Positions 14,404 to 21,636 of a stretch of DNA of 21,955 bases are shown piece after piece. Both the position numbers and the translations under genes were made by a program. The notes beneath the pieces were generated by a model, which worked only from the letters and a program-made list of their open reading frames with translations, was not told the DNA's origin and did no database searches. This DNA comes from DATLNF01 sp046590575 (lineage in GTDB: Bacteria > Actinomycetota > Actinomycetes > BP-191), in the NCBI GenBank assembly GCA_046590575.1, contig JBKJUS010000091.1, forward strand, positions 1 to 21,955. The letters run 5' to 3'. Every line of letters starts with the position of its first letter. The first letter of the stretch is position 1.

Positions 14404-15408
14404 GTGGAGGCACTGCGCCGCATCGCCTACCTGCTCGAGCGGGCGCGCGAGCCGACGTACCGAGTGCGTGCCTTCCGACGGGCGGCCGACGTCCTCGGCG
14501 CGCTTCCTCCGGGCGAGCTGGCGGTGCGCGCCGCCGAGGCCCGACTGCGGGAGCTGCCCGGTATCGGCGAGGTGATCGAGCAGGCAGTGCGGGAAGCGCT
14601 GGCAGGGGAGGTCCCGGTCTACCTGCGGCGCTTGGAGGCAACCGGAGGTCTGCCGGTGGCCGAGGGCGGCGCCGACCTCCTGGCCGCCCTCCGCGGCGAC
14701 TGTCACGTGCACTCGGACTGGTCCGACGGTGGCAGCCCCATCCGCGAGATGGCCGAAGCTGCGCGCGCCCTCGGCCACGACTACATCGTGCTCACCGATC
14801 ACAGTCCGAGGCTGAAGGTCGCCAACGGCCTGTCGCCGCAACGCCTCCGTGAGCAGCTCGACATTGTTGCCGTGCTCAACGGCGAGCTCGCTCCCTTTCG
14901 GATCCTCACGGGCATAGAGGTCGACATCCTCGACGACGGTTCGCTCGACCAGTCCGACGAGTTGCTCGGGTGCCTCGATGTCGTTGTCGCGAGCGTGCAT
15001 AGCAAGCTGCGCATGGACGCGGCCTCGATGACCCACCGCATGGTGGCGGCCGTGGCCAACCCGCACACCGACATCCTCGGCCACTGCACCGGCCGCCTCG
15101 TCACCGGCCGCGGGCGGCCGGAGTCGACGTTCGACCCCGAGATCGTGTTCGCCGCCTGCGAGCGCTTCGGCGTCGCCGTCGAGATCAACTCGCGCCCAGA
15201 GCGGCTGGACCCGCCTAAACGACTGCTGCGGCTGGCCGTCGAGGCGGGGTGCCGGATCGCGATCGACACCGACGCGCATGCCCCAGGCCAGTTGGAGTGG
15301 CAGGTGTACGGATGCGAACGCGCAGCCGCCTGCGGCGTGCCGGCGGACTCGGTGGTCAACACCCGCGGGGTAGCGGAGCTGCTGGCCTGGAGCGCCCGAG
15401 ACCGCTGA
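14404..15408 (+). CDS. PHP-domain phosphoesterase with PolX-type HhH N-terminus (no polymerase domain)
   Basis: A 334-aa protein. The N-terminal 80 residues (ALRRIAYLLERAREPTYRVRAF, then LRELPGIGEVIEQAVREAL) match the helix-hairpin-helix 8-kDa domain of family X DNA polymerases. The nucleotidyltransferase palm is absent, and the sequence passes straight to a PHP domain. Its metal ligands appear complete: H101-V-H103 in DCHVHSDWSDG, LTDHSPR, GIEVDIL, ASVHSK, NPHTDILGHCTGR and DTDAHAPGQ. PHP domains are trinuclear metal phosphoesterases, in PolX acting as a 3'-5' exonuclease or phosphatase. This makes DNA end processing likely but unproven. GTG 14404 is the only start near the homology boundary; ATG 14381 is out of frame. 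No strong Shine-Dalgarno is seen. It follows the sigma operon by 56 nt. Confidence 0.85.
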   Translation: MEALRRIAYLLERAREPTYRVRAFRRAADVLGALPPGELAVRAAEARLRELPGIGEVIEQAVREALAGEVPVYLRRLEATGGLPVAEGGADLLAALRGDCHVHSDWSDGGSPIREMAEAARALGHDYIVLTDHSPRLKVANGLSPQRLREQLDIVAVLNGELAPFRILTGIEVDILDDGSLDQSDELLGCLDVVVASVHSKLRMDAASMTHRMVAAVANPHTDILGHCTGRLVTGRGRPESTFDPEIVFAACERFGVAVEINSRPERLDPPKRLLRLAVEAGCRIAIDTDAHAPGQLEWQVYGCERAAACGVPADSVVNTRGVAELLAWSARDR

Positions 15409-15461
15409 TCGCACCTTGTCAGGCCGTTCGTGAGAGTCTGGTCGGCCGAGAAGGAGGCTGG

Positions 15462-18443
15462 ATGCTGGGCGTGCACGTCGTGTGGCACAACGAGGTGCTC
15501 TGGGTGTGGGCACGCGCCGGTGGCGACTCCGCCTCACCCGCTGCGGATCTCGACACTCTTCTCGAGAGCGCGCCGCCAGTGGTGTCAGGTGAGGCACGCC
15601 TCACCCGAGCTCGGCGCCGGCCGCTGGATCTCGAGCTGCTGTTGCCGAACGCCGGGCAGCTGGTGCCTACGCGAGTGGCGGCGGTGCCCCTCGGTCCGTC
15701 GGCTGCGCTGTCGTTCCTCACCCGCGGTCTCGACGATGACGACGTGACCGTCGGCGCGACCGTGCACCACGCCCGCGCAGCTGCCGTCCTCGCGGCCGGG
15801 CTGGCCGCCCGCGGCCGGCTGCTCCCGGCACTTCGGTTGGGCGCTACGACGGCGTATGCGCGCTGGGAGCCCGCCCCCACCGATGCCGACGAGATGCTCC
15901 TCGCGGCGCTCGCCACCGATCAGCCGCCGGCCTTCCGTTGCGCTGTCGGTGCTCCTGCGACGGCGCGGGAGGCACTCGACAGTCTGGTCGCCGCGGTGCT
16001 CGACGAGATCGCCCGATCCGCGCTCACCGGTCACCGACCGGAGCGCCCCGGCGGATCCCCCGTCATCTGGCGCTGGTTGGAAGCCCTGGGCGACCCGAGC
16101 GGTACGACGCCCGATCTACCCACCACTGCCCTCGTCGCCGGGCGGATCGAGGCCTGGTGGCAGTCGAGCGCGCCGGGCCTCGAGCGGGCGCAGCTGTGCC
16201 TGCGCGTCGGCGAGGCCCCGATCGACCACGGCTCGTTACCGGAGGACTCCCCAGAGGGCTCCCCCGAGGACGTCGGCCGGTGGAGTGTGGAAGCCGGGCT
16301 AGTCGATGCTGTAGATCCGGGCATCTTCTGGCCCGCGGCCACCATCCGCGGCGGTCACGGGACTGTCCGCACGCGCCGCGGACCGGTGCCAGCGCCGGGT
16401 GCACTCCTCGACACGACCTTGGCCGCCGCAAGTCGGGTGTGGGCCGAGCTCGCGGTGCTGCACGGAGCGCACCCCCGCGACCGCGTGGAAGTCGACGCGC
16501 TCGCGCTGGCCGACGCGCTTCGTCGCCACGGTGGTGCGCTGGAGCAGCTCGGCGTCGTGATCAGTGCGCCCCAGTGGATGCGCCAGCCGGCGCGCCTGGC
16601 CGCCCGCCTCCACATCTCCAGCGCCGAGCGCGCCCCCTGGTCGCCGGGCGTGTTCGGCGCCAGCGCCCTCGTCGACTACCGCTGGCAAGTCACGCTGGAC
16701 GGCGGCGACCTGACCCGGGCGGAGATGGCTCTGTTGGCGCGCTCGACCGGGCCCTTCACTCATGTCCGAGGGCAGTGGGTGTCACTGACGGAGCGGGATC
16801 GCGCGGCCGCCGCGACTCTGCTCGAACGACCGGGCGTCGACGGTAGCGGCGTACCGGTCGTCGAGGCATTGAACGCGGCGCTCAGCCGCGGCGACGAGCT
16901 GGTCGACCTGCCCTTCGACGGCATGACGGCGACCGGCTGGGTGGCCGCTCTGCTCGATGGTGACCTCGACCTCTCACTCGAAGCGGTGGCACCGCCGTCC
17001 GGTTTTCATGGGGTCCTGCGGCCCTACCAGCTGCGCGGGCTGTCCTGGCTGGTCTTCCTCGAACGCCTCTCGCTCGGCGCCTGCCTCGCGGACGACATGG
17101 GACTGGGCAAGACGATTCAGCTGCTCGCCCTTCTCGCGGCTGAGCGCGAACTCGATGACAAGCCCAGTCCGACGCTCCTCGTCTGCCCGATGTCGGTGGT
17201 GGGAAACTGGCAGCACGAGAGCCGTCGGTTCACCCCGGACCTGCGGGTCTACCTGCACCACGGCCCTAACCGGGCAGACGCCGACGAGCTGGCCGGACGC
17301 GACGACGTCGACCTCGTCGTGACGTCGTACGGCGTGTTGGCCCGCGATGTCGACGGCCTGGCTGCCACCGACTGGTGGCGGGTCGTGCTCGACGAAGCCC
17401 AGGCAGTCAAGAACCCGACTACGGCGCAGGCCCAAGCGGTACGCCGGCTGCGGGCGCCCCGCCGAGTCGCGCTGACCGGCACGCCCATCGAGAACCGCCT
17501 GGCCGAGCTGCACTCGATCATGCGGTACCTCAACCCGGGACTGCTCGGCACAGCAGCGTCCTTCCAACGCCGATTCGCCGTACCGATCGAGCGGTCCGGT
17601 GACGACGAGGCGCGCGCCGCACTGAGGTCGCTGACCCAGCCCTTCGTCCTTCGGCGACGCAAGACCGACCCCGGCATCCTCGACGAGCTGCCGGCTAAGC
17701 AGGAGATGAAGATCTACTGCAACCTCACCCGCGAGCAGGCGGCGCTCTATCGCACGCTCGTCGACCGGCTGCTGTCCGGGGTCGACGGCACAGTGGGAAT
17801 GGCCCGTCGCGGCTTGGTGCTCGCGACGCTGACTCGGCTCAAGCAGGTGTGCAACCACCCTGCCCAGCTTCTCGCCGACGGCTCGCCGCTGGCCGGCCGG
17901 TCCGGGAAGCTCGCCGTCCTGGAGGAGGTTCTTGAGGAAGCGCTCGCCATCGATGAGAAGGCCGTCGTCTTCACGCAGTACGCCCAGCTGGCGCACCTGC
18001 TCGCGCCGTACCTCACACAGCGCCTGGGCGCCGAAGTGGCGGTTTTCCATGGTGGACTTTCCCGCACGGCACGCGACGCGCTGAGAGCCCGCTTCGATGC
18101 ACCGGCCGGACCGCCCGTGCTGCTCGCGTCGCTGCGCGCCGGAGGTGTCGGCATCAACCTCACCGCCGCCAACCACGTCGTACACCTCGATCGCTGGTGG
18201 AACCCAGCCGTCGAGCAGCAGGCCACCGACCGTACGCACCGGATCGGCCAGACCCGCGTCGTGCAGGTCCGGACGCTGATCTGCACAGGCACCTTGGAGG
18301 AGCGCATCGACGCGTTGCTGGAGCGCAAGAGCGCACTCGCGGAGACCATCGTCGGCGCCGACGAGAGCTGGCTCACCGAGATGTCGACCCGTGACCTGCG
18401 CGAGCTGCTCACCCTTTCCGCCGACGCGGTGAGCGACGCATGA
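15462..18443 (+). CDS. SNF2/SWI2-family ATPase (HelZ-like)
   Basis: A 993-aa DNA-translocating ATPase of superfamily 2. Residues 1 to about 500 form the bacterial SNF2-associated N-terminal region. The motor starts near LRPYQLRGLSWLVFLERL, followed by Walker A (DDMGLGKT, K550), the Walker B/DEAQ box at 644-647, the TGTPIENRL motif III, and the C-terminal RecA lobe with VFTQYAQLAHLL, LLASLRAGGVGINLTAAN and the arginine-finger motif THRIGQ (R927). Start ATG 15462 has AAGGAGG 4 nt upstream. M. tuberculosis HelZ (Rv2101) is of the same kind and length. Such ATPases usually pair with a SWIM zinc-finger protein; here the following gene overlaps by ATGA but lacks the SWIM part. Substrate unknown; genome maintenance or transcription remodelling is plausible. 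Confidence 0.93.
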   Translation: MLGVHVVWHNEVLWVWARAGGDSASPAADLDTLLESAPPVVSGEARLTRARRRPLDLELLLPNAGQLVPTRVAAVPLGPSAALSFLTRGLDDDDVTVGATVHHARAAAVLAAGLAARGRLLPALRLGATTAYARWEPAPTDADEMLLAALATDQPPAFRCAVGAPATAREALDSLVAAVLDEIARSALTGHRPERPGGSPVIWRWLEALGDPSGTTPDLPTTALVAGRIEAWWQSSAPGLERAQLCLRVGEAPIDHGSLPEDSPEGSPEDVGRWSVEAGLVDAVDPGIFWPAATIRGGHGTVRTRRGPVPAPGALLDTTLAAASRVWAELAVLHGAHPRDRVEVDALALADALRRHGGALEQLGVVISAPQWMRQPARLAARLHISSAERAPWSPGVFGASALVDYRWQVTLDGGDLTRAEMALLARSTGPFTHVRGQWVSLTERDRAAAATLLERPGVDGSGVPVVEALNAALSRGDELVDLPFDGMTATGWVAALLDGDLDLSLEAVAPPSGFHGVLRPYQLRGLSWLVFLERLSLGACLADDMGLGKTIQLLALLAAERELDDKPSPTLLVCPMSVVGNWQHESRRFTPDLRVYLHHGPNRADADELAGRDDVDLVVTSYGVLARDVDGLAATDWWRVVLDEAQAVKNPTTAQAQAVRRLRAPRRVALTGTPIENRLAELHSIMRYLNPGLLGTAASFQRRFAVPIERSGDDEARAALRSLTQPFVLRRRKTDPGILDELPAKQEMKIYCNLTREQAALYRTLVDRLLSGVDGTVGMARRGLVLATLTRLKQVCNHPAQLLADGSPLAGRSGKLAVLEEVLEEALAIDEKAVVFTQYAQLAHLLAPYLTQRLGAEVAVFHGGLSRTARDALRARFDAPAGPPVLLASLRAGGVGINLTAANHVVHLDRWWNPAVEQQATDRTHRIGQTRVVQVRTLICTGTLEERIDALLERKSALAETIVGADESWLTEMSTRDLRELLTLSADAVSDA

Positions 18444-18676
18444 CCGACCACGACCTGCCGACGGACCCTGAGCAGTTCTGGGGGTCGATCACCCCGCTGG
18501 ACCTCAGCGGTCACGACGCGGGCGAGCCCACCGACGAGGTCGCGGTCGACGCGCTGGACGAGCGGGGCCAGCCCCCCATCGAGCTGGGCGGTGGCGGGCT
18601 GCGCCGCGAGCTGGAAGCGATGTACGCCGTGATCCGCGCCGACGCCGCCGCGCGGCTGCGGTGGCTCAGCCGCTGA
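18440..18676 (+). CDS. 78-aa protein resembling the C-terminal tail of SWIM zinc-finger partner proteins
   Basis: A small protein translated from an ATG that overlaps the SNF2 stop codon (ATGA, 4 nt). It begins MTDHDLPTDPEQFWGS, continues with an acidic middle, and ends in a helix, LRRELEAMYAVIRADAAARL. The FWG...PLDL block, the GQPPIELG turn and the LEAMY...A helix recall the end of the SWIM zinc-finger proteins usually encoded beside such ATPases. No CxC...CxH SWIM motif is present here or anywhere in the downstream sequence. It could be a truncated remnant kept by coupling, or a short form that still binds the ATPase. Its 3' end overlaps the convergent glycosyltransferase gene by 11 nt. 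Confidence 0.7.
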   Translation: MTDHDLPTDPEQFWGSITPLDLSGHDAGEPTDEVAVDALDERGQPPIELGGGGLRRELEAMYAVIRADAAARLRWLSR

Positions 18677-19343
18677 GCCCCCGGAGATGGTCAGCGAAAC
18701 CTCCACTGGTGCGACTCTCCCGCCGTCCGCTCGTCGTGACCGGTATCCGGCCGGTGGCGACCAGGCGACGAGCACGCCGCCGCAAAGCGTCGACGAGTGT
18801 CCGGTCCTCGGCTAAAGCGAGCGGGGGCACGCCGCCCGCATCGACGTAGGCCGACGCGAGCAGGCCCAAGTTCGCACCGTGGACGTGCGGGTGCCCCCGA
18901 CCCGGTACGCCGTACGACGTTGCGAATGCCGCCCGCGCGCCCGCCGGCTGCTGCGACCAGTCGTCGACCTGCACAGTCCCGGCCACGACCTCGGCTCCCC
19001 ACGATGCCAGCCGCAGCTGCTCAGCGAGCCAGTTGGGCGGCACCGTCGAGTCGGCATCGGTGGTGGCAAGCCACACCTGCGACGGCGGACGCCCCGACTC
19101 CCGAGCGAGCACCGCGGAGAAGCCGGCAGCCCGGGCCACGCCCACGTTGCGCGCATCAACCTCGAGCGCATGCGGTGCCATCTCTCCGCTGTCGTCGTCG
19201 CACGAGTCAAGAACCGGCACGATGTGCACCGCTAGATGGGCCAGATCGGGATGACGGGCGGCGCGGCGCAGCGACGCCAGACTGGCGGGAAGCAGCTCCT
19301 GTTCGTCGTGGGCGGGGACGACCACTCCGACGACACGGATCAC
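18666..19343 (-). CDS. Family 2 glycosyltransferase
   Basis: A 225-aa cytoplasmic GT-A fold enzyme transferring a sugar from a nucleotide donor. Motifs are VVVPAHDEQELLPASLASL at the N-terminus, where the donor nucleotide binds, the metal-binding D96-A-D98 in TTDADSTVPPNWL, and HGANLGLLASAYVDAGG near the acceptor site. It has no membrane segment and is short for a processive synthase, so a single-sugar transfer is more likely. The start is GTG 19343, overlapping the methyltransferase stop as GTGA. It is the last gene of the acyl-CoA dehydrogenase / PIG-L / methyltransferase operon. Donor and acceptor are unknown. Confidence 0.88.
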   Translation of the reverse strand: MIRVVGVVVPAHDEQELLPASLASLRRAARHPDLAHLAVHIVPVLDSCDDDSGEMAPHALEVDARNVGVARAAGFSAVLARESGRPPSQVWLATTDADSTVPPNWLAEQLRLASWGAEVVAGTVQVDDWSQQPAGARAAFATSYGVPGRGHPHVHGANLGLLASAYVDAGGVPPLALAEDRTLVDALRRRARRLVATGRIPVTTSGRRESRTSGGFADHLRGLSG

Positions 19344-19928
19344 AGCAGGCCCTCCCGACGCGCCACGCTCACGGCGCCGCTCGGGGCCAAGACATCGATG
19401 AGGAAGTCCTCCTCCACCACCCGGCTCACGCTCGGCCAGCGGCCGAGCGCGGCGTGCACCTGATCACCGGTCAACGGGTAGTCGGTCACGGGGTGACGCC
19501 AGTGACAGGCGACGACCACCCCGTCCGGGGGTAAGGTCTCGCTCGACGGAGAGCAGCAGCCGGTCCAGGTCGACGAGATCCAGGTAATAGCAGACCTCGG
19601 ACAATACGACGAGGTCGTAGGCGCCCTGCGGCCAGTCATCTGGCACGGCGCCCCGAATCAGCCGGACGGACGGAGGCACCCGTGTCTGCGCCGCAGCAAG
19701 AGCGGTGGCGCTGGGATCAATCGCGACCAGGGAGGAGCAGCGAGGAGCGAGTTGTGCCGTCAGGACACCGATCGAGCAGCCGACCTCGAGCCCGCTCCGA
19801 TAACGCGCAGCCGGCAGCGACGCCAACGTCATGGCGTACTTGCGCTGCTCGTACCACCGGCTTGCAAAGCCCCACGGGTCTGCGTTCTCGGCGTAGATCT
19901 GGTCGAAGTAGTCGGCAGGCAACGTCAC
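19340..19928 (-). pseudogene. NodS-family SAM-dependent methyltransferase, interrupted by a one-base frameshift
   Basis: The reconstructed protein is about 195 aa. The N-terminal part, in frame from GTG 19928, has YFDQIYAENADPWGF and WYEQRKYAMTLASLPAARY, then the SAM site LEVGCSIGVLTAQLA, IDPSATALAAAQTR and DLVVLSEVCYYL. The reading frame then breaks: after ERDLTP it runs into unrelated residues and a stop at 19464. A second frame carries the expected continuation, DGVVVACHWRHPVTDYPLTG, to TGA 19340. Deleting one G from the run 19527-19531 restores the whole family sequence. Relatives methylate amino sugars (NodS N-methylates Nod-factor glucosamine). Both ends keep the 4-nt GTGA overlaps with neighbours, so the break is recent, a sequencing error, or bypassed by +1 slippage at ACC-CCC-G. 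Confidence 0.85.
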
Positions 19929-20653
19929 ACGAACACGACCTCGAAGCCACGGGCGAAACGATCGAGCACTGACGGTGTGAGCACCGGAGCGTCGGCATCC
20001 GACGGACCGAGCGGCCGGATCTGAGTAGCGAAGGCGTCAACCGCACGTGCCTTCGCGACCCTCAGGTCAGACGAGAGCTCTACCCGCCGGGCTCGCTCCC
20101 ACGGCAGCCTCGGGTCCCCGAGCTCAGCCCAGTGCCACGCCCACACTGGATAGCTGAGTAACCGCGCGCCATCGCGTTGGGCCACCCGGCGACAGGCGCG
20201 GCCGACCGCCTCGTGATCCGGGTGTCCGTCGCCGGCCCAGGGCCCGATCAGCCACGACCCCGGCTCCACATGCAGCGCTGCCACCACTGGCTCCTCCAGG
20301 AGGTCGCTGCCGCCGTCAGGCAGCCGAAGCCGTCGTACGACGGCAGGTACGCCGAGTGCAGTGAGGGCCTCATCGGTCTCCGCCACCCGTCGCTGGGCCA
20401 GGTCACGTGGGATGACCGAACCGCCGGGGTGACTGGCTTCGCCGTCAGTGACGGCCACGACGTCGACCCGGGCGCCACCGGCCGAGCACAGTGCCATCAG
20501 CCCACCGGCACCGAGCACCTCGTCGTCAGGGTGCGGCGCAACGACGACGACGTGAGGCGGGGTCGAAGCGATGTCCAACAAGGGCATGCGCAGCTCGTCC
20601 AGAAACGGCCGCCAGCTTGTCTCGGCAGTGCCCGAACCCACGATCGAAGTCAC
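19925..20653 (-). CDS. PIG-L family N-deacetylase
   Basis: A 242-aa zinc deacetylase of the PIG-L/LmbE/MshB family, which removes N-acetyl groups from amino sugars. The zinc motif APHPDDEVLGAGG gives H41, D43 (catalytic base) and D44; the third histidine is in GDGHPDHEAVGRACRRVA. A 30-residue N-terminal extension precedes the fold, and no signal peptide is seen. I prefer GTG 20653 because it overlaps the upstream stop as GTGA, the same as at the next two junctions; GTG 20656 is one codon longer and sits 6 nt after GAGGA. Next to a NodS-type methyltransferase and a glycosyltransferase, it most likely acts on an N-acetyl amino sugar in the same pathway. MshB itself (mycothiol synthesis) would not be expected in this neighbourhood. 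Confidence 0.9.
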   Translation of the reverse strand: MTSIVGSGTAETSWRPFLDELRMPLLDIASTPPHVVVVAPHPDDEVLGAGGLMALCSAGGARVDVVAVTDGEASHPGGSVIPRDLAQRRVAETDEALTALGVPAVVRRLRLPDGGSDLLEEPVVAALHVEPGSWLIGPWAGDGHPDHEAVGRACRRVAQRDGARLLSYPVWAWHWAELGDPRLPWERARRVELSSDLRVAKARAVDAFATQIRPLGPSDADAPVLTPSVLDRFARGFEVVFV

Positions 20654-21627
20654 CACGATGCTTCCTCGACGGCCAGCTCGCCGAGCCCCGCGAGGTCACG
20701 CTCGGCATGAGACTGCCGCAGAAACACCGGCAGGTCCGCGGCGCGCTGGGCGTGCACCGAGTCGAGACACAGCGGAGCTGCCCCTAAGGCTCGCCCCACC
20801 CGATCGAGCACCTCGGCAGCTCCGGCCTCGACCCGGGCGCGGACCTGGACGGCCCGGCGCTGGGCGCCTGGACCTGTGGGGTCGGCGTCGATCTCCTGCG
20901 CGGCGACGGCGAGGTGAGCTCGCAACCCGCAGACGATCGCGTCGACTGCACCAACGTGGGCCAGCGTGTGAGGGTCTCGCGGCCGCTCGCGGGCAGCGCC
21001 GAGCAGCGTACGAGCCGCGCCGAGCGCGCCGCCGTACCAGCAGGCGGCCACCCCCGCGCCGCCGTGCCAGAAGCCGGGCCGCTCAAGGTACGCACCCGGG
21101 TCACCCACGGTGACGCCGCGTACGCCGGTCATGGTCACCGCGACCGAGTCGCTCGCCGCCATCCCGACTGCCCGCCAGGTCGCGGGCTGCGGAACGACGT
21201 GGGGCACCTCGACGGCGAACAGCCGACGTCCATCATCGGCGTGCGCAGTCACCAAGGCGAAGTCGAGAAAGGTTGCCCCAGAGCACCAGCCCTTCGATCC
21301 GTTGAGCACCCATTCCTCGCCGTCCCGCTTCGCGTCGAGCGGCGGCCCCGCCGACTCCGCGGCCCACACTCCCCATAAACCCTGCGGCTCTGACCCACCG
21401 AGCTCGGCGAGGATGGCGACCGCATCGGCATGGGCCTCGGCAAGACGGCCCAGCACCAGGTCGACGGCAGAGATCTCCGCGAGGGCCAGCCACCGATCGA
21501 AGGTGCGCCCGGAGCCGGGCAGCGGGAGATCGAGGGCACCGCACGCGAGCGCCCGGCGCAGCAGGTCCCCTGCGGTGGACCGGGTGACCGGAAAGTGGGC
21601 GTCGGCGAGCCAAGCGTCAGGAGGCAC
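20650..21627 (-). CDS. Acyl-CoA dehydrogenase-like flavoprotein
   Basis: A 325-aa protein, shorter than standard acyl-CoA dehydrogenases (about 380). The middle domain is visible as GVWAAESAGPPLDAKRDGEEW, then VLNGSKGWCSGATFLDFALV. The C-terminal helical part contains ARTLLGAARERPRDPHTLAHVG and ends in LPVFLRQSHAERDLAGLG, which resembles the flavin-contacting R-x-x-HAERD region of a distinct subfamily. The usual N-terminal helical domain is reduced. The start is GTG 21627, 9 nt after the stop of the S9 peptidase gene; no clear Shine-Dalgarno is present. It is the first gene of the block with PIG-L, methyltransferase and glycosyltransferase. It could oxidise an acyl chain or an amine on the product; the substrate is unknown. 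Confidence 0.82.
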   Translation of the reverse strand: MPPDAWLADAHFPVTRSTAGDLLRRALACGALDLPLPGSGRTFDRWLALAEISAVDLVLGRLAEAHADAVAILAELGGSEPQGLWGVWAAESAGPPLDAKRDGEEWVLNGSKGWCSGATFLDFALVTAHADDGRRLFAVEVPHVVPQPATWRAVGMAASDSVAVTMTGVRGVTVGDPGAYLERPGFWHGGAGVAACWYGGALGAARTLLGAARERPRDPHTLAHVGAVDAIVCGLRAHLAVAAQEIDADPTGPGAQRRAVQVRARVEAGAAEVLDRVGRALGAAPLCLDSVHAQRAADLPVFLRQSHAERDLAGLGELAVEEASW

Positions 21628-21636
21628 GGAGGGGAT

